The notes: generated by a model not told the origin, from the sequence alone. Shown: positions 1 to 9,039, numbered from the stretch's first letter. The stretch is 64,000 nt of DNA from Bacillus cereus G9842 (GCF_000021305.1 NC_011772.1:2704001-2768000), one strand, 5' to 3'. Made by a program: numbers and translations.

Positions 1-482
1 TTTTTTAAACTTGTTGTTAATGGTTGTGGGTCCTTTTCTTTATCCGTTCTTTCTATAACAGCAAACACAACTGTCAGCCAGAAAAATACTTGGAAACCTA
101 CTTCAAACGTTCTTCCAATGCCTTCACCTATCAATTTTAAAATAACATTTAATACAGCCTGATCACCACTATAACTAATAAAATTTTCTGCAACCATTGA
201 AATAAGCGCAATTACAACTGCGATTGGTAAGATCATTTTTAATAATGTCATATATACATCAAAATAACGTGGTCCAATTAAATGCATTGGTCTATCCAAG
301 TACCCATTAGCTAATGCAACTGGACTTCCCAATTTTTCAAGAACTCTTTTTTCATCATCTTCATTATAATCATCCGGTAACATATCCTCGATTGTTGACC
401 GTAGTTCAAGAATAATATCTTCACGATTTTTTTCAGGTAATCTCTTCGCTACTTCCTCGACATAAATATCAATTAAATTCAT
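1..482 (-). CDS. HAAS/DUF1700-type membrane protein, 3' end outside window
   Basis: The reading frame starts with ATG at 482 behind a good AGGAGG and is open to the window edge, so about 160 N-terminal residues are visible and the C-terminus is missing. Residues 1-65 form the charged helical HAAS-type domain (EEVAKRLPEKNREDIILELR). Two hydrophobic stretches follow, near residues 82-97 and 125-142. It overlaps the end of the upstream padR gene by 14 bp, so the two are co-transcribed. PadR plus a HAAS membrane protein is a common Firmicutes pair in which PadR represses its own operon. The membrane protein's function is unknown. Confidence 0.8.
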   Translation of the reverse strand, partial: MNLIDIYVEEVAKRLPEKNREDIILELRSTIEDMLPDDYNEDDEKRVLEKLGSPVALANGYLDRPMHLIGPRYFDVYMTLLKMILPIAVVIALISMVAENFISYSGDQAVLNVILKLIGEGIGRTFEVGFQVFFWLTVVFAVIERTDKEKDPQPLTTSLK

Positions 483-813
483 TCTTGTCCTCCTTTAATA
501 AGTTATAAAGTTCCTTCGAATCCTTTATCCATTCCTTTTTTAACTGCAAAAATATCTCTAATCCGTATTCACTTAAAACGTAATACTTACGCGGTCTACT
601 CTCCGTTTTATCCCAACTACTCGTCACTAGCTCTTGCTTTTCTAATCGGCGAAGTAGTGGATATAAAGTACTTTGATCGATTGTGATCCCTGATTTCTCC
701 AATAATTGGACAAGTGAATACCCATACTGCGGTGTTCTTAACTGGCTTAAAACCGCTAATGTTAATGTTCCTCTTCTTAGTTCAGTAATTAACGAATTTA
801 ATAAAGCATCCAT
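469..813 (-). CDS. PadR-family transcriptional regulator
   Basis: A 114-residue protein of typical PadR subfamily-2 length. The N-terminal winged helix contains YGYSLVQLLEKSG and the family signature STLYPLLRRLEKQELV (about residues 53-68), followed by SRPRKYYVLSEYG in the wing. A C-terminal helix would dimerise. The family binds an operator upstream of its own gene and is released by a ligand. It is the first gene of a two-gene unit with the HAAS membrane protein, and two near-identical 20-bp elements lie just upstream at 833-880. Family assignment is firm; the inducer is unknown. Confidence 0.92.
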   Translation of the reverse strand: MDALLNSLITELRRGTLTLAVLSQLRTPQYGYSLVQLLEKSGITIDQSTLYPLLRRLEKQELVTSSWDKTESRPRKYYVLSEYGLEIFLQLKKEWIKDSKELYNLLKEDKNEFN

Positions 814-832
814 TCACTCACCTCTTTTCCAT

Positions 833-880
833 TACTATATGTCATACAGTATATGTTTTATACTATGTATCGTACAGTAT
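833..880. promoter_or_regulatory. probable PadR operator, two direct copies
   Basis: Two 20-bp copies, TACTATATGTCATACAGTAT (833-852) and TACTATGTATCGTACAGTAT (861-880), are spaced 28 bp start to start and match at 17 of 20 positions. The first is itself a near-perfect dyad, TACTATATG-T-CATACAGTA. They lie 20-70 bp upstream of padR, where autorepressors of this family bind. The role is inferred from position and symmetry. Confidence 0.65.
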
Positions 881-986
881 TAGTGTGATAAAAACAATAT
901 TTTTTACAAAAAAACGGATAATAAAACACACTAACTATATGATTTGCGCTTTTCTCACTAACATATATAACATACTTATCTTTTTT

Positions 987-1020
987 AATCAGTGGGGGTT
1001 TGGTTCATTCCCCACTGATT
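987..1020. repeat. hairpin built on the CCCACTGATT repeat
   Basis: AATCAGTGGGG (987-997) and CCCCACTGATT (1010-1020) form an 11-bp perfect stem with a 12-nt loop. The right arm is the same sequence found at 3259 and 13442, each also just past the stop codon of a minus-strand gene. There is no T-run in the direction of the upstream gene, so it is not a standard terminator. Confidence 0.6.
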
Positions 1021-1047
1021 ATCAGCCCTCACCAATCGAGCTGTCTG

Positions 1048-1368
1048 TTAATGCGGGATAAACTCTCCGTTTTCTTTATGCAATGGAACAACCTCTACAA
1101 TCGCCTCAACATTAATTACTCCGTAAACATGCGGATATTCTTGACCGTTAGAAGCAAGTTCATATTTTACTTCTGCTTTTAATAGGGCTGGATCAATTGT
1201 AAGTAATAAAACATCTTCTTCATGCTTGAAATATTTTTCTGCAACTTTTAAAGCTTGATCTACTAATGAACAATGAATAAATCCCTCTTCTATAAGTGAA
1301 TCTTCATTAATTTCTCCAATTATTTTTGCGATTTCCCAATTACTTTTCGTAATTACTTTTGTAATCAT
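1048..1368 (-). CDS. DUF952 family protein
   Basis: A 106-residue soluble protein with family hallmarks GFIHCSLVDQALKVAEKYF (about 29-47) and the C-terminal PHVYGVINVEAIVEVVPL. Length and motif order fit DUF952, a small family of unknown function often described as glutathione S-transferase-like. AGGGAGAG lies correctly upstream of the ATG. It appears monocistronic. Confidence 0.85.
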   Translation of the reverse strand: MITKVITKSNWEIAKIIGEINEDSLIEEGFIHCSLVDQALKVAEKYFKHEEDVLLLTIDPALLKAEVKYELASNGQEYPHVYGVINVEAIVEVVPLHKENGEFIPH

Positions 1369-1492
1369 AGTAACTCTCCCTTTTTAATTTATGTAATGAT
1401 ATAATAACACTAAATTTTCAACACGTTCTTAATAGATTGGGGGACTTATAATACATAAACCTCACACTGCATTACAAACCATTATTATAAAT

Positions 1493-2185
1493 ATGAATAC
1501 AAATGAACATTGGCATGATTTTATTTGTTACTGTCAGCATCGCGAAGCGGGACTTCGAAAATTAGCTTATAAACATTTAGAGACATTTATTTCAAATGCA
1601 AAGAAATGGGAATCAAAAGATCAAGAAGAGTTTGCCATTTCGCTGTTTACTATTTTAGATGCATTAAACGAAAAAGATGAGGTCTTAACTTTCTCACTAA
1701 ATAGTTTTCTAATTGATATTCTATATAGATGGACAGAAAACAATCCGATTGATTCAAGACCTTTTAGATGGATAGGAATTTATATGGACTCTAGCAATAA
1801 AGAAGACGATTTAGAAAAATCCCTTCGAAAAGCGATTGAATTAGGTGGTTATACCGAACAAAAAGCCATGATATACCTAGTTTCTAATTACATCAATACT
1901 TTAGAATTTGGTACAAATGAATTCCCTTCAGGTTATTGCGGAGATTTAAGCGAATGTATAGAAAAACTTCCCTATATGCTGCAATTAATTAATAGAATTC
2001 AGAATAAGAACATAAAGAAGCTACACATTGGTCAAATACAAGTACAACTACAACTACACCTTATTCTAGATTGGTTAAAACATACACAAATTCCAGTAGA
2101 TGCCGTTCGTATACGGGAAAAAGGACAAACTAAGGAATTAGAAAAGGTCATTGTATATTATTTATACAACAGCTCAAGTCGTTAA
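1493..2185 (+). CDS. hypothetical protein, alpha-helical
   Basis: A 230-residue soluble protein of unrecognised family. It is rich in Lys, Glu and Leu, with repeated amphipathic helices and no signal peptide or membrane segment. A helical scaffold of unknown role is the most that can be said. No convincing Shine-Dalgarno is seen before the ATG, so the start is uncertain. It stands alone, divergent from the DUF952 gene. Confidence 0.65.
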   Translation: MNTNEHWHDFICYCQHREAGLRKLAYKHLETFISNAKKWESKDQEEFAISLFTILDALNEKDEVLTFSLNSFLIDILYRWTENNPIDSRPFRWIGIYMDSSNKEDDLEKSLRKAIELGGYTEQKAMIYLVSNYINTLEFGTNEFPSGYCGDLSECIEKLPYMLQLINRIQNKNIKKLHIGQIQVQLQLHLILDWLKHTQIPVDAVRIREKGQTKELEKVIVYYLYNSSSR

Positions 2186-2406
2186 TTCATCTTGTACAGA
2201 GATAATGAATTTGTTTAAAAAACGCCAGTCATGTTATTCAAAAATCGGGTTATATAACGGAATAAATTATTGTAAAAATTAGAAACATTTGAAATAATCG
2301 TTATTAAGTTGAAGCAGAGCGAATGCAGAAAAAGGTGATACGACTTTTTCTTACTTAAGAATCGCGAAACAGTTAAAAATTTTAATTAATTATATTCCGA
2401 AAGGGT

Positions 2407-2967
2407 GTGTGTAGTATCTTATCAACTAATGTTTTTACTTATAAATCTAAGGATGGAAAAACAGTAATAATTAGAGAAGCTAAAGAACAGGATGCAGAAA
2501 GAATACTAGATTCTGCTTCAAAAGCTTTAATAAACGCTCCATACACGCTAAGTACGGTTGAGGATGTAAAAAAGGTGCGTATCGATGCTATTCAAAAAAC
2601 GTTAAAAGCTTATCATGAAAATCCAAATTATGTACAGTTTATTGCTGAAGTTGATGGTAAGTTAGTCGGTGCAATAGATTTTAAGAACGGAAACAAAGAA
2701 AAAATTAGTCATCAAGGGGCTTTTGCGATGACCATACTACCTGAATATCGAAATTATGGTATTGGAAGAGCTCTTCTAGAAACGTTAATCAATTGGGCTA
2801 AAAATAACAGTAAGATTGAAAAAGTTTGTCTTGAGGTAATGGAAGATAATCTAGGTGCAATCCAGTTATATAAGAATCTAGGCTTCTTTGAAGAGGGTAG
2901 AAAAGCAAAGGGTGTAAAATTGGATGATAGCTATCAAAATTTAATATTAATGGCTTTATTCGTTTAA
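2407..2967 (+). CDS. GNAT family N-acetyltransferase
   Basis: A 186-residue GNAT. The acetyl-CoA pyrophosphate-binding loop is visible as EYRNYGIGRALLE (about residues 112-124), with upstream strand AFAMTILPEY and downstream VCLEVMEDNLGAIQLYKNLGFFEEGR, the classic motif-B region. The family transfers acetyl from acetyl-CoA to an amine; the substrate cannot be read here. The start is GTG at 2407 with AAAGGG just upstream, a short spacing. Confidence 0.85.
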   Translation: MCSILSTNVFTYKSKDGKTVIIREAKEQDAERILDSASKALINAPYTLSTVEDVKKVRIDAIQKTLKAYHENPNYVQFIAEVDGKLVGAIDFKNGNKEKISHQGAFAMTILPEYRNYGIGRALLETLINWAKNNSKIEKVCLEVMEDNLGAIQLYKNLGFFEEGRKAKGVKLDDSYQNLILMALFV

Positions 2968-2976
2968 AATTGAACA

Positions 2977-3007
2977 TTATTCAACAATGGGCGATATTGT
3001 TGAATAA
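2977..3007. repeat. 12-bp perfect inverted repeat after the GNAT gene
   Basis: TTATTCAACAAT and ATTGTTGAATAA flank a 7-nt loop 10 bp after the stop codon. No T-run follows, so it may protect the mRNA 3' end or be a fossil hairpin. Confidence 0.5.
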
Positions 3008-3090
3008 AACTTAGATTTTCAAACGACTTTATTGTTATATTTTTAAGTACAGTGAAGTATCTTATATCGAAAATTAAATAACTATGTTTT

Positions 3091-3118
3091 AACCCCGTCC
3101 TAAATTTAGAGCGGGGTT
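3091..3118 (+). terminator. hairpin terminator after the GNAT gene
   Basis: AACCCCG and CGGGGTT form a GC-rich stem followed on the plus strand by a moderately T-rich tail. It is correctly placed to end the transcript from 2407. Confidence 0.55.
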
Positions 3119-3185
3119 ATACTTGTTTTAGGTTTTAAAATTAAATAACTTTATTGTCATTTTACACATCTACCATTTCAATATA

Positions 3186-3226
3186 AAAAAGAGGATTTTC
3201 ATACAGTACTAGAAAATCCTCTTTTT
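3186..3226 (-). terminator. terminator of the HelD-like gene
   Basis: AAAAAGAGGATTTTC pairs with GAAAATCCTCTTTTT around an 11-nt loop. On the minus strand the stem is followed by TTTTTTAT, about 55 bp after the helicase stop codon. A-runs on both sides allow bidirectional use. Confidence 0.8.
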
Positions 3227-3258
3227 ATATTTATCCCACATTAGCTTGCAGTAAAACT

Positions 3259-3283
3259 CCCCACTGATTATAGTTTCACTTTA
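3259..3283 (-). repeat. dispersed CCCACTGATTA repeat abutting a stop codon
   Basis: CCCCACTGATTATAGTTTCA continues to the TAA of the helicase gene. A near-identical copy lies at 13442-13465 against another minus-strand stop. It resembles the short dispersed repeats common in the B. cereus group (recognised from memory). Confidence 0.5.
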
Positions 3284-5356
3284 TTTTAATCCTTTAATTA
3301 AAGGTGACGCTTCCCCACTATGGAAAATCCATAAATCATGAAGTGATCTCGTACATCCGACATATAGTAACTTTGCATCATGTTTTGTGTTTTTGTAATG
3401 TTCTTCATCCACATCAATTAAAAGCACCGCATCAAATTCTAAACCTTTCGCTAAATAGACAGGTACTACTGAAATACCACCTTCATATTTACTTTGATCT
3501 GCTTCAATAACGTTTACAGCCAATCCTGCTTTTGTTAATTTCTCATATATATCGCGGCATTCATCGTCTGTTCTTCCTATTACCGCAATGGTTTTCACAT
3601 CTTCGTTTTGTAGATGTTTTAACGTCTTCATAATCTCATTAAATTGATCTTCTGCATGGATTACCTTAACATCTTCACCACTGCGAAAAACTGGTGTTGC
3701 GAGCCCAACTGGAATCTCTGCATTTTTAATTATTTCGTTCGCAAATTCTATAATTTCTTTTGTAGAACGATAACTTCTCGTCAGTTCATAATAACCTGTT
3801 TCTTGGAATACTTCTTTAAAAGCACTCCAATCTTCAATTCCTTGATAATCATAAATTGCTTGAGATAAATCACCTAATATAGTAAAAGAATTACCTAGTG
3901 TAATTTCTTTTAATACATAAACTTGGAATGGTGGAAAATCTTGCGCTTCATCAATAACGACGTGATGGAATTTCTGTCCGATTTCAATACCTGTTATGCG
4001 GTGATGTATGTAAATTAAAGCTGGTAAATCTTCTACATACACTTCTTTTTTACGACAACTCTTTTCAGTTTCTTTCACAAGTTCTTCAGGCAATACTTCG
4101 AGTATTTCTTTACTTTTCAATATTGAACTATATAGTGAAAGTGGGCTCATTTTCGGCCAAAACTTCATATAAGTGTTCAATCTCTTTGTCGCTTCTTTTT
4201 TTAATAATTTCTTCTCGTTTGTTTCTCCATACTTTTTCAGTTCAATTTCAATCCAGCGCTTCATTCGGCCGACTAATTTTTCTCTTCTTTTCTTTAATGG
4301 ATAATGTTTATATTCAACTTGCATCCATTTTTTTATGTCTTCTACTGGAATAATAGCTTTGTCCCATGCCTCAAAATCACTTGTTGGTATTAATTCATTT
4401 TCAAATTGAATCATTCTCTCTTCAATAAAGAACTTAAATTCCAGTGTACCTTTCAATTTACCGAGCATAACCTTTTCTTCATCACGATTAATTGAAAATG
4501 CTTCTTTCAATTTTTCTTCTGTCTGCTTTAGTTTCACTGAATCATCTAACGTGCGTAATGCCCAATCCGGAAACGTTGTTTGACTAATATTCCCTACACC
4601 TAATTCAGGAAGTACACTCGAAATATAGTCTAAAAACAGACTATTCGGCGCAAATACGATCATTCTCTCAGCTTCTAGCTGCTCACGATATTCATAAATC
4701 AAAAAAGCAAGGCGATGTAAAGCAATTGTTGTCTTTCCGCTCCCTGCAACCCCTTGAATTAATAATGGCAAGTTTCTTTCCGCACGAATAATATCATTTT
4801 GTTCCGATTGAATCGTTGAAACAATATCCTTTAGTTTATTATCTTTATTCTCACCTAATCGATATAGAAGAAAATCATCGGCATGTGATACATCTTCATT
4901 TCCTTTTACATATGTATCAACGACACGTTCAAGTTCTCTTTTTCGAATAGAAATGTTTCGTTTTAAATACACATCACCTTCTACTAACCCATCTGGTGAT
5001 TGATAAAATGCTAATTCTTCTCCACCGGTAAATGAATAAAACATACTTGCGACAGGTGCTCTCCAATCAATAATGATTGGTTTCATCGTGTCCATATCCG
5101 AAACCCCTACTTTTCCAATATAAATCGGCATAGCTGCTTCTTTACCATCTTCCTGAAAATCTAACCTTCCAAAGTACGGCTCTTGCACACCAATACGTAA
5201 ATTTTGTCTATTAGACTCTCTCATACTTTCAAGAATTTGCTCCTTAAAATCTTCTCCATAATAAACTGGGATTTTTTCAAGCTTATCCAATTGCTCATCC
5301 ATCGTATGCAAAGTATCCTTCATTTTTTGTAACTCATCTTCAAATATGTTGCTCAT
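3281..5356 (-). CDS. UvrD/HelD-like superfamily 1 helicase, short form
   Basis: A 691-residue SF1 motor. Walker A is GVAGSGKTT (202-210), Walker B/motif II VVIDEAQDF (467-474), with later LTRSYRSTKEI and VVPVYLAKGLEFDAVLLID matching helicase motifs IV-VI. The segment EPYFGRLDF...IYIGKVGV...DWRAPVASMFY is the HelD signature absent from UvrD/PcrA. HelD binds RNA polymerase and uses ATP to free stalled polymerase from DNA. The N-terminal coiled arm before the YFGR segment looks about 40 residues shorter than in B. subtilis HelD (from memory), so this may be a paralogue with altered reach into the polymerase channel. It is monocistronic with its own terminator. Confidence 0.85.
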   Translation of the reverse strand: MSNIFEDELQKMKDTLHTMDEQLDKLEKIPVYYGEDFKEQILESMRESNRQNLRIGVQEPYFGRLDFQEDGKEAAMPIYIGKVGVSDMDTMKPIIIDWRAPVASMFYSFTGGEELAFYQSPDGLVEGDVYLKRNISIRKRELERVVDTYVKGNEDVSHADDFLLYRLGENKDNKLKDIVSTIQSEQNDIIRAERNLPLLIQGVAGSGKTTIALHRLAFLIYEYREQLEAERMIVFAPNSLFLDYISSVLPELGVGNISQTTFPDWALRTLDDSVKLKQTEEKLKEAFSINRDEEKVMLGKLKGTLEFKFFIEERMIQFENELIPTSDFEAWDKAIIPVEDIKKWMQVEYKHYPLKKRREKLVGRMKRWIEIELKKYGETNEKKLLKKEATKRLNTYMKFWPKMSPLSLYSSILKSKEILEVLPEELVKETEKSCRKKEVYVEDLPALIYIHHRITGIEIGQKFHHVVIDEAQDFPPFQVYVLKEITLGNSFTILGDLSQAIYDYQGIEDWSAFKEVFQETGYYELTRSYRSTKEIIEFANEIIKNAEIPVGLATPVFRSGEDVKVIHAEDQFNEIMKTLKHLQNEDVKTIAVIGRTDDECRDIYEKLTKAGLAVNVIEADQSKYEGGISVVPVYLAKGLEFDAVLLIDVDEEHYKNTKHDAKLLYVGCTRSLHDLWIFHSGEASPLIKGLK

Positions 5357-5565
5357 TTCGACGATTCCCTCCTGTCCGTTCTAATTTTTCAGTCGAAGTA
5401 TCATTGTATTAAAAATCCAATCATAAAGTCAATAGTTTCTATTTAAATTTTCCGAAAAAACTTACTTTTCATCTTTCTAATTTAAAAAGAATATGCAACA
5501 TTTAAATCACACAACTACACATATATTAAATTGATGTATACAAAAACGACAATTATTCACACAAT

Positions 5566-5611
5566 AAAAGTAAAAAGAGTAAGGATTTAATCCCTACTCT
5601 TTTTTACTTTT
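5566..5611. terminator. terminator overlapping the methyltransferase 3' end
   Basis: AAAAGTAAAAAGAGTA pairs with TACTCTTTTTTACTTTT; the stop codon of the methyltransferase lies in the loop. The stem is A/T-rich but 16 bp long with a T-run in both directions. Confidence 0.7.
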
Positions 5612-6330
5612 ATTCGATATGATAAACATTCATTTAAAGAGGATCGCTCTTTATATTTCCCAGCTTCAAAATCATGCGCTCCTCCTGGGAAAATCCCAAC
5701 TATACTTAAATGAGCCTCGGCACATAAATTACTAATCTCACCTACAGCATAGCAGCGTAAAGATTGTGTCACGATATCATTTGAAGAATCTATTTCCCAC
5801 CAATGGTCTAGCATTCTTGCATTTTCACTATCATATTCATACTTTCGCATTGCAGAACCTATCGGCATTTCTTGTCCATTGGCCTTTTCCCAATATAACG
5901 GTTGATAAATATCAATAAGTGCACATCCATCATCCATCATCCAATTTTTAATTCGTTTTAATAGAATCAATTGTTCCTCATCTGTTCCTACACCAAATCC
6001 GTCTAAATAAATAACAACATCAAACTTTTCTTTAAAGTTAATTTTATAAAAATCGGCGCAATGAACCTCAATATCATTAGTAGCATGTTCTTTTGCAAAC
6101 ATAGCTAACTCCGGTACAAGCTCAACAGTAGTCATTTTTACATTCAAATTAGACATCGCCCTTGCAAATCCGCCATTTCTAGCTCCTAGTTCTAACATCG
6201 TCTGAATTGGATATCCAACTTGTTCTTGCACTTCTTTAGCAACTTCCTGTAACCAATTTTCATTATTTATATCATAGCTTATTAGTTCAAATTGTTTTTT
6301 ATAAAATTCTTTTACATTTAATTCGTTCAT
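5587..6330 (-). CDS. class I SAM-dependent methyltransferase
   Basis: A 247-residue Rossmann-fold methyltransferase. Motif I is MLELGARNGGFAR (about 44-56), the acidic end of strand 2 is TTVELVPEL, and motif IV is DVVIYLDGFG. The C-terminal half has HWWEIDSS and SLRCYAVGEIS, typical of small-molecule methyltransferases. The substrate cannot be assigned. GGAGGAGAA precedes the ATG. A 10-codon reading frame with a perfect ribosome-binding site lies upstream (6362-6394). Confidence 0.85.
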   Translation of the reverse strand: MNELNVKEFYKKQFELISYDINNENWLQEVAKEVQEQVGYPIQTMLELGARNGGFARAMSNLNVKMTTVELVPELAMFAKEHATNDIEVHCADFYKINFKEKFDVVIYLDGFGVGTDEEQLILLKRIKNWMMDDGCALIDIYQPLYWEKANGQEMPIGSAMRKYEYDSENARMLDHWWEIDSSNDIVTQSLRCYAVGEISNLCAEAHLSIVGIFPGGAHDFEAGKYKERSSLNECLSYRIKVKKSRD

Positions 6331-6361
6331 TATTATTCTCCTCCTGCAAATTATTTTTCTG

Positions 6362-6394
6362 TTACAGGTGAGAAACTAAATTTCTAATGCCCAT
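6362..6394 (-). CDS. possible leader peptide MGIRNLVSHL
   Basis: A 10-codon frame with AAAGGAGG 7 bp before its ATG, ending 31 bp before the methyltransferase start. The ribosome-binding site is as strong as that of any real gene here, yet the product is only MGIRNLVSHL. Short leaders before methyltransferase or antibiotic-resistance genes can control translation by ribosome stalling. That role is inferred from layout only. Confidence 0.35.
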   Translation of the reverse strand: MGIRNLVSHL

Positions 6395-6462
6395 GAAAAA
6401 TCCTCCTTTTGATTTCCCTATATTTACAATTCATCAAAATAATAAGAATTTTGAAAGTGAAA

Positions 6463-6497
6463 GTATAAAAAATAGATAATGGATTATTCCACTATCT
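6463..6497 (-). terminator. terminator of the GGCT-like gene
   Basis: On the minus strand AGATAGTGGA pairs with TCCATTATCT (one wobble position), followed by ATTTTTTATAC. It sits 16 bp past the stop at 6513. Confidence 0.7.
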
Positions 6498-6512
6498 ACT
6501 CTTTAGCTACTT

Positions 6513-6896
6513 TTATTTTTCTTTTTGATACTCCACCCAGTCACCAGAATCAATAACTTTCAATATCATCTTTTTATCTTGAGCGATATACACATATGCT
6601 TCTATTTCCCTATCAGCAACATATACTGTTTGCGTGATTCGATCATATAAATCGGTCTCCGCATTACCTGTATATTCTTCTAGTTCATCTAACTTACACA
6701 ATATCTCATCATTTACTACATAAACTTCTCCATACACCTTTTCTTCAATCGAATAAGTCATAGCCGGATATCCTTCATTCGTATCAAATAATTTTCCATA
6801 TGTCCAAGCTCTGTCTGCAATGCACGTTGCACCTAACATATAATGAGCATTCGTTTGTCCTCTTCTTAACGTGCCATAAACGAAAACATGATACAT
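6513..6896 (-). CDS. gamma-glutamylcyclotransferase-like protein
   Basis: A 127-residue protein with the fold's signature loop VFVYGTLRRGQTNAHYM at the N-terminus and the conserved acidic helix KLDELEEY, carrying the family's general-base glutamate, near residue 70. Members cleave gamma-glutamyl amines to 5-oxoproline, or act in related amide chemistry such as BtrG. The true substrate is unknown. The gene lies 25 bp downstream of recQ on the same strand, so read-through is likely. Confidence 0.8.
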   Translation of the reverse strand: MYHVFVYGTLRRGQTNAHYMLGATCIADRAWTYGKLFDTNEGYPAMTYSIEEKVYGEVYVVNDEILCKLDELEEYTGNAETDLYDRITQTVYVADREIEAYVYIAQDKKMILKVIDSGDWVEYQKEK

Positions 6897-6921
6897 AAAA
6901 TCTTATCCCCTTTATATGTCT

Positions 6922-9039
6922 CTACTTTCTTATTTGTAAATAAGCACGAATCATAAAGTAACTCACTTCATTCGGAAGCTGTTCTTTAATAGATTTCAGA
7001 CCACCCTCAGCATTTTGAACGGCAGTTTCAATAAGAGATTCATACTCTGCTGGAACAAAACTTTGCCACTCTACTTCCATTCCATCCTCGTAGCAGCGAA
7101 TTAAATGGTTTTCGATTGTTTGTCTTGATAAGTTACGTTCTTTTGCAATCTCATTCAAATCAATACCTTGTTTATACATTTCATACGTTTCTAAATGAGA
7201 ATTTGCGGACGCTTTTCCTGACTTTTTACGCTCTGCAACTACTTCTGTCTTAATCGTTTCAGCGTAATTTGGATTTTCCTCAATAAAATGCTGAACTGCT
7301 TGTAAGAAGTGCGAGCCATATTTCACAAGTTTGTGTTCTCCGATACCTTTTACCGTCAACAATTCGGAATCACTTTGCGGCATTTTCACGCACATATCTT
7401 TTAATGTTTGGTCAGAGAAAATAACGAACGGAGGTACACCTTCTCCTTGTGCAATTTCTTTACGTACTTCACGAAGCACTTCAAATAAAGGATGGTCTTG
7501 TACAATTTGTCTTGTCTCTACTCGTTCTTTTCGTAAAACATTCTCTTTACCAAGTAATACTTCTTTCCCTTTTTCTGTTACTTTTAACGTCGGATAAGTG
7601 CCATGTTCAACTGCAATTAACTCATCTGAAATTAAAAACTCAATAAACTCACTGACCTCTTTTACACTACGGTTCGATAAAAGCCCATACGTTGGTAAAG
7701 TATGAAAATTAAATTCAATAACTTTCTTATTTTTCGACCCCGTTAATACTTGCGCTATCATTTGCTTCCCAAAGCGTTGGTTCGTTCTAATCATGCATGA
7801 TAAAACCATTTGTGATTCCCTTGTCACATCAATGCTCTCGCGATCGTCTGTACAATTACCACAGCGTCCACAATCTTCTTTCGGTTCTTCTCCAAAGTAT
7901 TGCAAAATGAATGATTGTAAACATTGTTCTGTATGACAGTAATCGGTCATATTTTGCAATTTTTCAAGTTCATTTGAAAAACGTGATTCTCCAGTTGATT
8001 GATCAATTAAAAAACGCTGTACTTGTACATCTTGAGAAGAATATAACAATATACATGTACTATCTAATCCGTCACGACCAGCACGTCCTGCTTCTTGATA
8101 GTAACTTTCCATATTTTTTGGAAGCTGATAATGAATTACGTAACGAATATTCGATTTATCAATACCCATCCCGAATGCAGATGTTGCTACCATTACACTT
8201 ACTTCATCTCGTAAAAAGAGTTCTTGTTGCTCATTTCGATCACTATCACTCATACCAGCATGATATTTTGATACAGAAACTCCAGCCTTCATTAAATCTT
8301 CATATAACTGATCGACTACTTTTCTAGTAGCTGCATATATAATCCCAGATTCCTTTTGATTTTGACGAATATAATCCGCCAAATATGCATTTCGATCTTG
8401 CCCTTTAATGACAGAAAACGATAAGTTCTCACGCTCAAACGTTGTCATAATTGTATTTTCTTGATTAATTTCAAGTGTGTTACAAATGTCCTCACGTACT
8501 TGCGGTGTTGCTGTTGCTGTTAATGCTAATACGAGCGGTTTTTCTGGAAGATAATCTAATATGCGATGTATATGTAAATAACTTGGACGGAAATCATGTC
8601 CCCACTGTGAAATACAGTGTGCTTCATCAATCGCAATCATAGGGATTTTCATATCGATAAGTTGGTCAACAAACTCCATCGAATCAAGACGCTCAGGCGC
8701 GACATAAAGTAATTTGTAATGTCCTTGTTTCGCTAATTGAATTCGCTGATTTGCTTCGGCAATAGAAATAGAACTATTAATATATGTAGCTGAAATGCCA
8801 TTCTGTACCAATGTATCTACTTGATCCTTCATAAGTGATATTAAAGGCGATATAACCAACGTCGTTCCTTCAAATACTAATGCCGGAATTTGATAACAAA
8901 TCGACTTACCGCCACCCGTTGGCATAATACATACTGTATCTTTCCCATCTAGTACATTTTTAATTGTTTCATCTTGTCCTCTTCGAAACGAAGAATAACC
9001 AAAGTAGGACGCTAAAAGTTCTTGTGCTTTAGTAAACAA
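6922..9039 (-). CDS. recQ: ATP-dependent DNA helicase RecQ
   Basis: A 705-residue RecQ. Walker A is MPTGGGKSICYQ (39-50) and the DEAH box is AIDEAHCISQWGHDFR (136-151). The QxxGRAGRDG motif is YYQEAGRAGRDG. The Zn-binding RQC cysteines are in EQCLQ and CGRCGNC (about 370-400). An HRDC domain follows (about 510-590) with LLTVKGIGEHKLVKYG. The C-terminal 100 residues add a winged-helix/HTH_40-like segment (GIDLNEIAKERNLSRQTIENHL), which makes it longer than E. coli RecQ. It unwinds forked and recombination intermediates 3' to 5'. The start is TTG, chosen because AGGTGA lies 9 bp upstream and no ATG fits. Confidence 0.95.
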   Translation of the reverse strand: MFTKAQELLASYFGYSSFRRGQDETIKNVLDGKDTVCIMPTGGGKSICYQIPALVFEGTTLVISPLISLMKDQVDTLVQNGISATYINSSISIAEANQRIQLAKQGHYKLLYVAPERLDSMEFVDQLIDMKIPMIAIDEAHCISQWGHDFRPSYLHIHRILDYLPEKPLVLALTATATPQVREDICNTLEINQENTIMTTFERENLSFSVIKGQDRNAYLADYIRQNQKESGIIYAATRKVVDQLYEDLMKAGVSVSKYHAGMSDSDRNEQQELFLRDEVSVMVATSAFGMGIDKSNIRYVIHYQLPKNMESYYQEAGRAGRDGLDSTCILLYSSQDVQVQRFLIDQSTGESRFSNELEKLQNMTDYCHTEQCLQSFILQYFGEEPKEDCGRCGNCTDDRESIDVTRESQMVLSCMIRTNQRFGKQMIAQVLTGSKNKKVIEFNFHTLPTYGLLSNRSVKEVSEFIEFLISDELIAVEHGTYPTLKVTEKGKEVLLGKENVLRKERVETRQIVQDHPLFEVLREVRKEIAQGEGVPPFVIFSDQTLKDMCVKMPQSDSELLTVKGIGEHKLVKYGSHFLQAVQHFIEENPNYAETIKTEVVAERKKSGKASANSHLETYEMYKQGIDLNEIAKERNLSRQTIENHLIRCYEDGMEVEWQSFVPAEYESLIETAVQNAEGGLKSIKEQLPNEVSYFMIRAYLQIRK

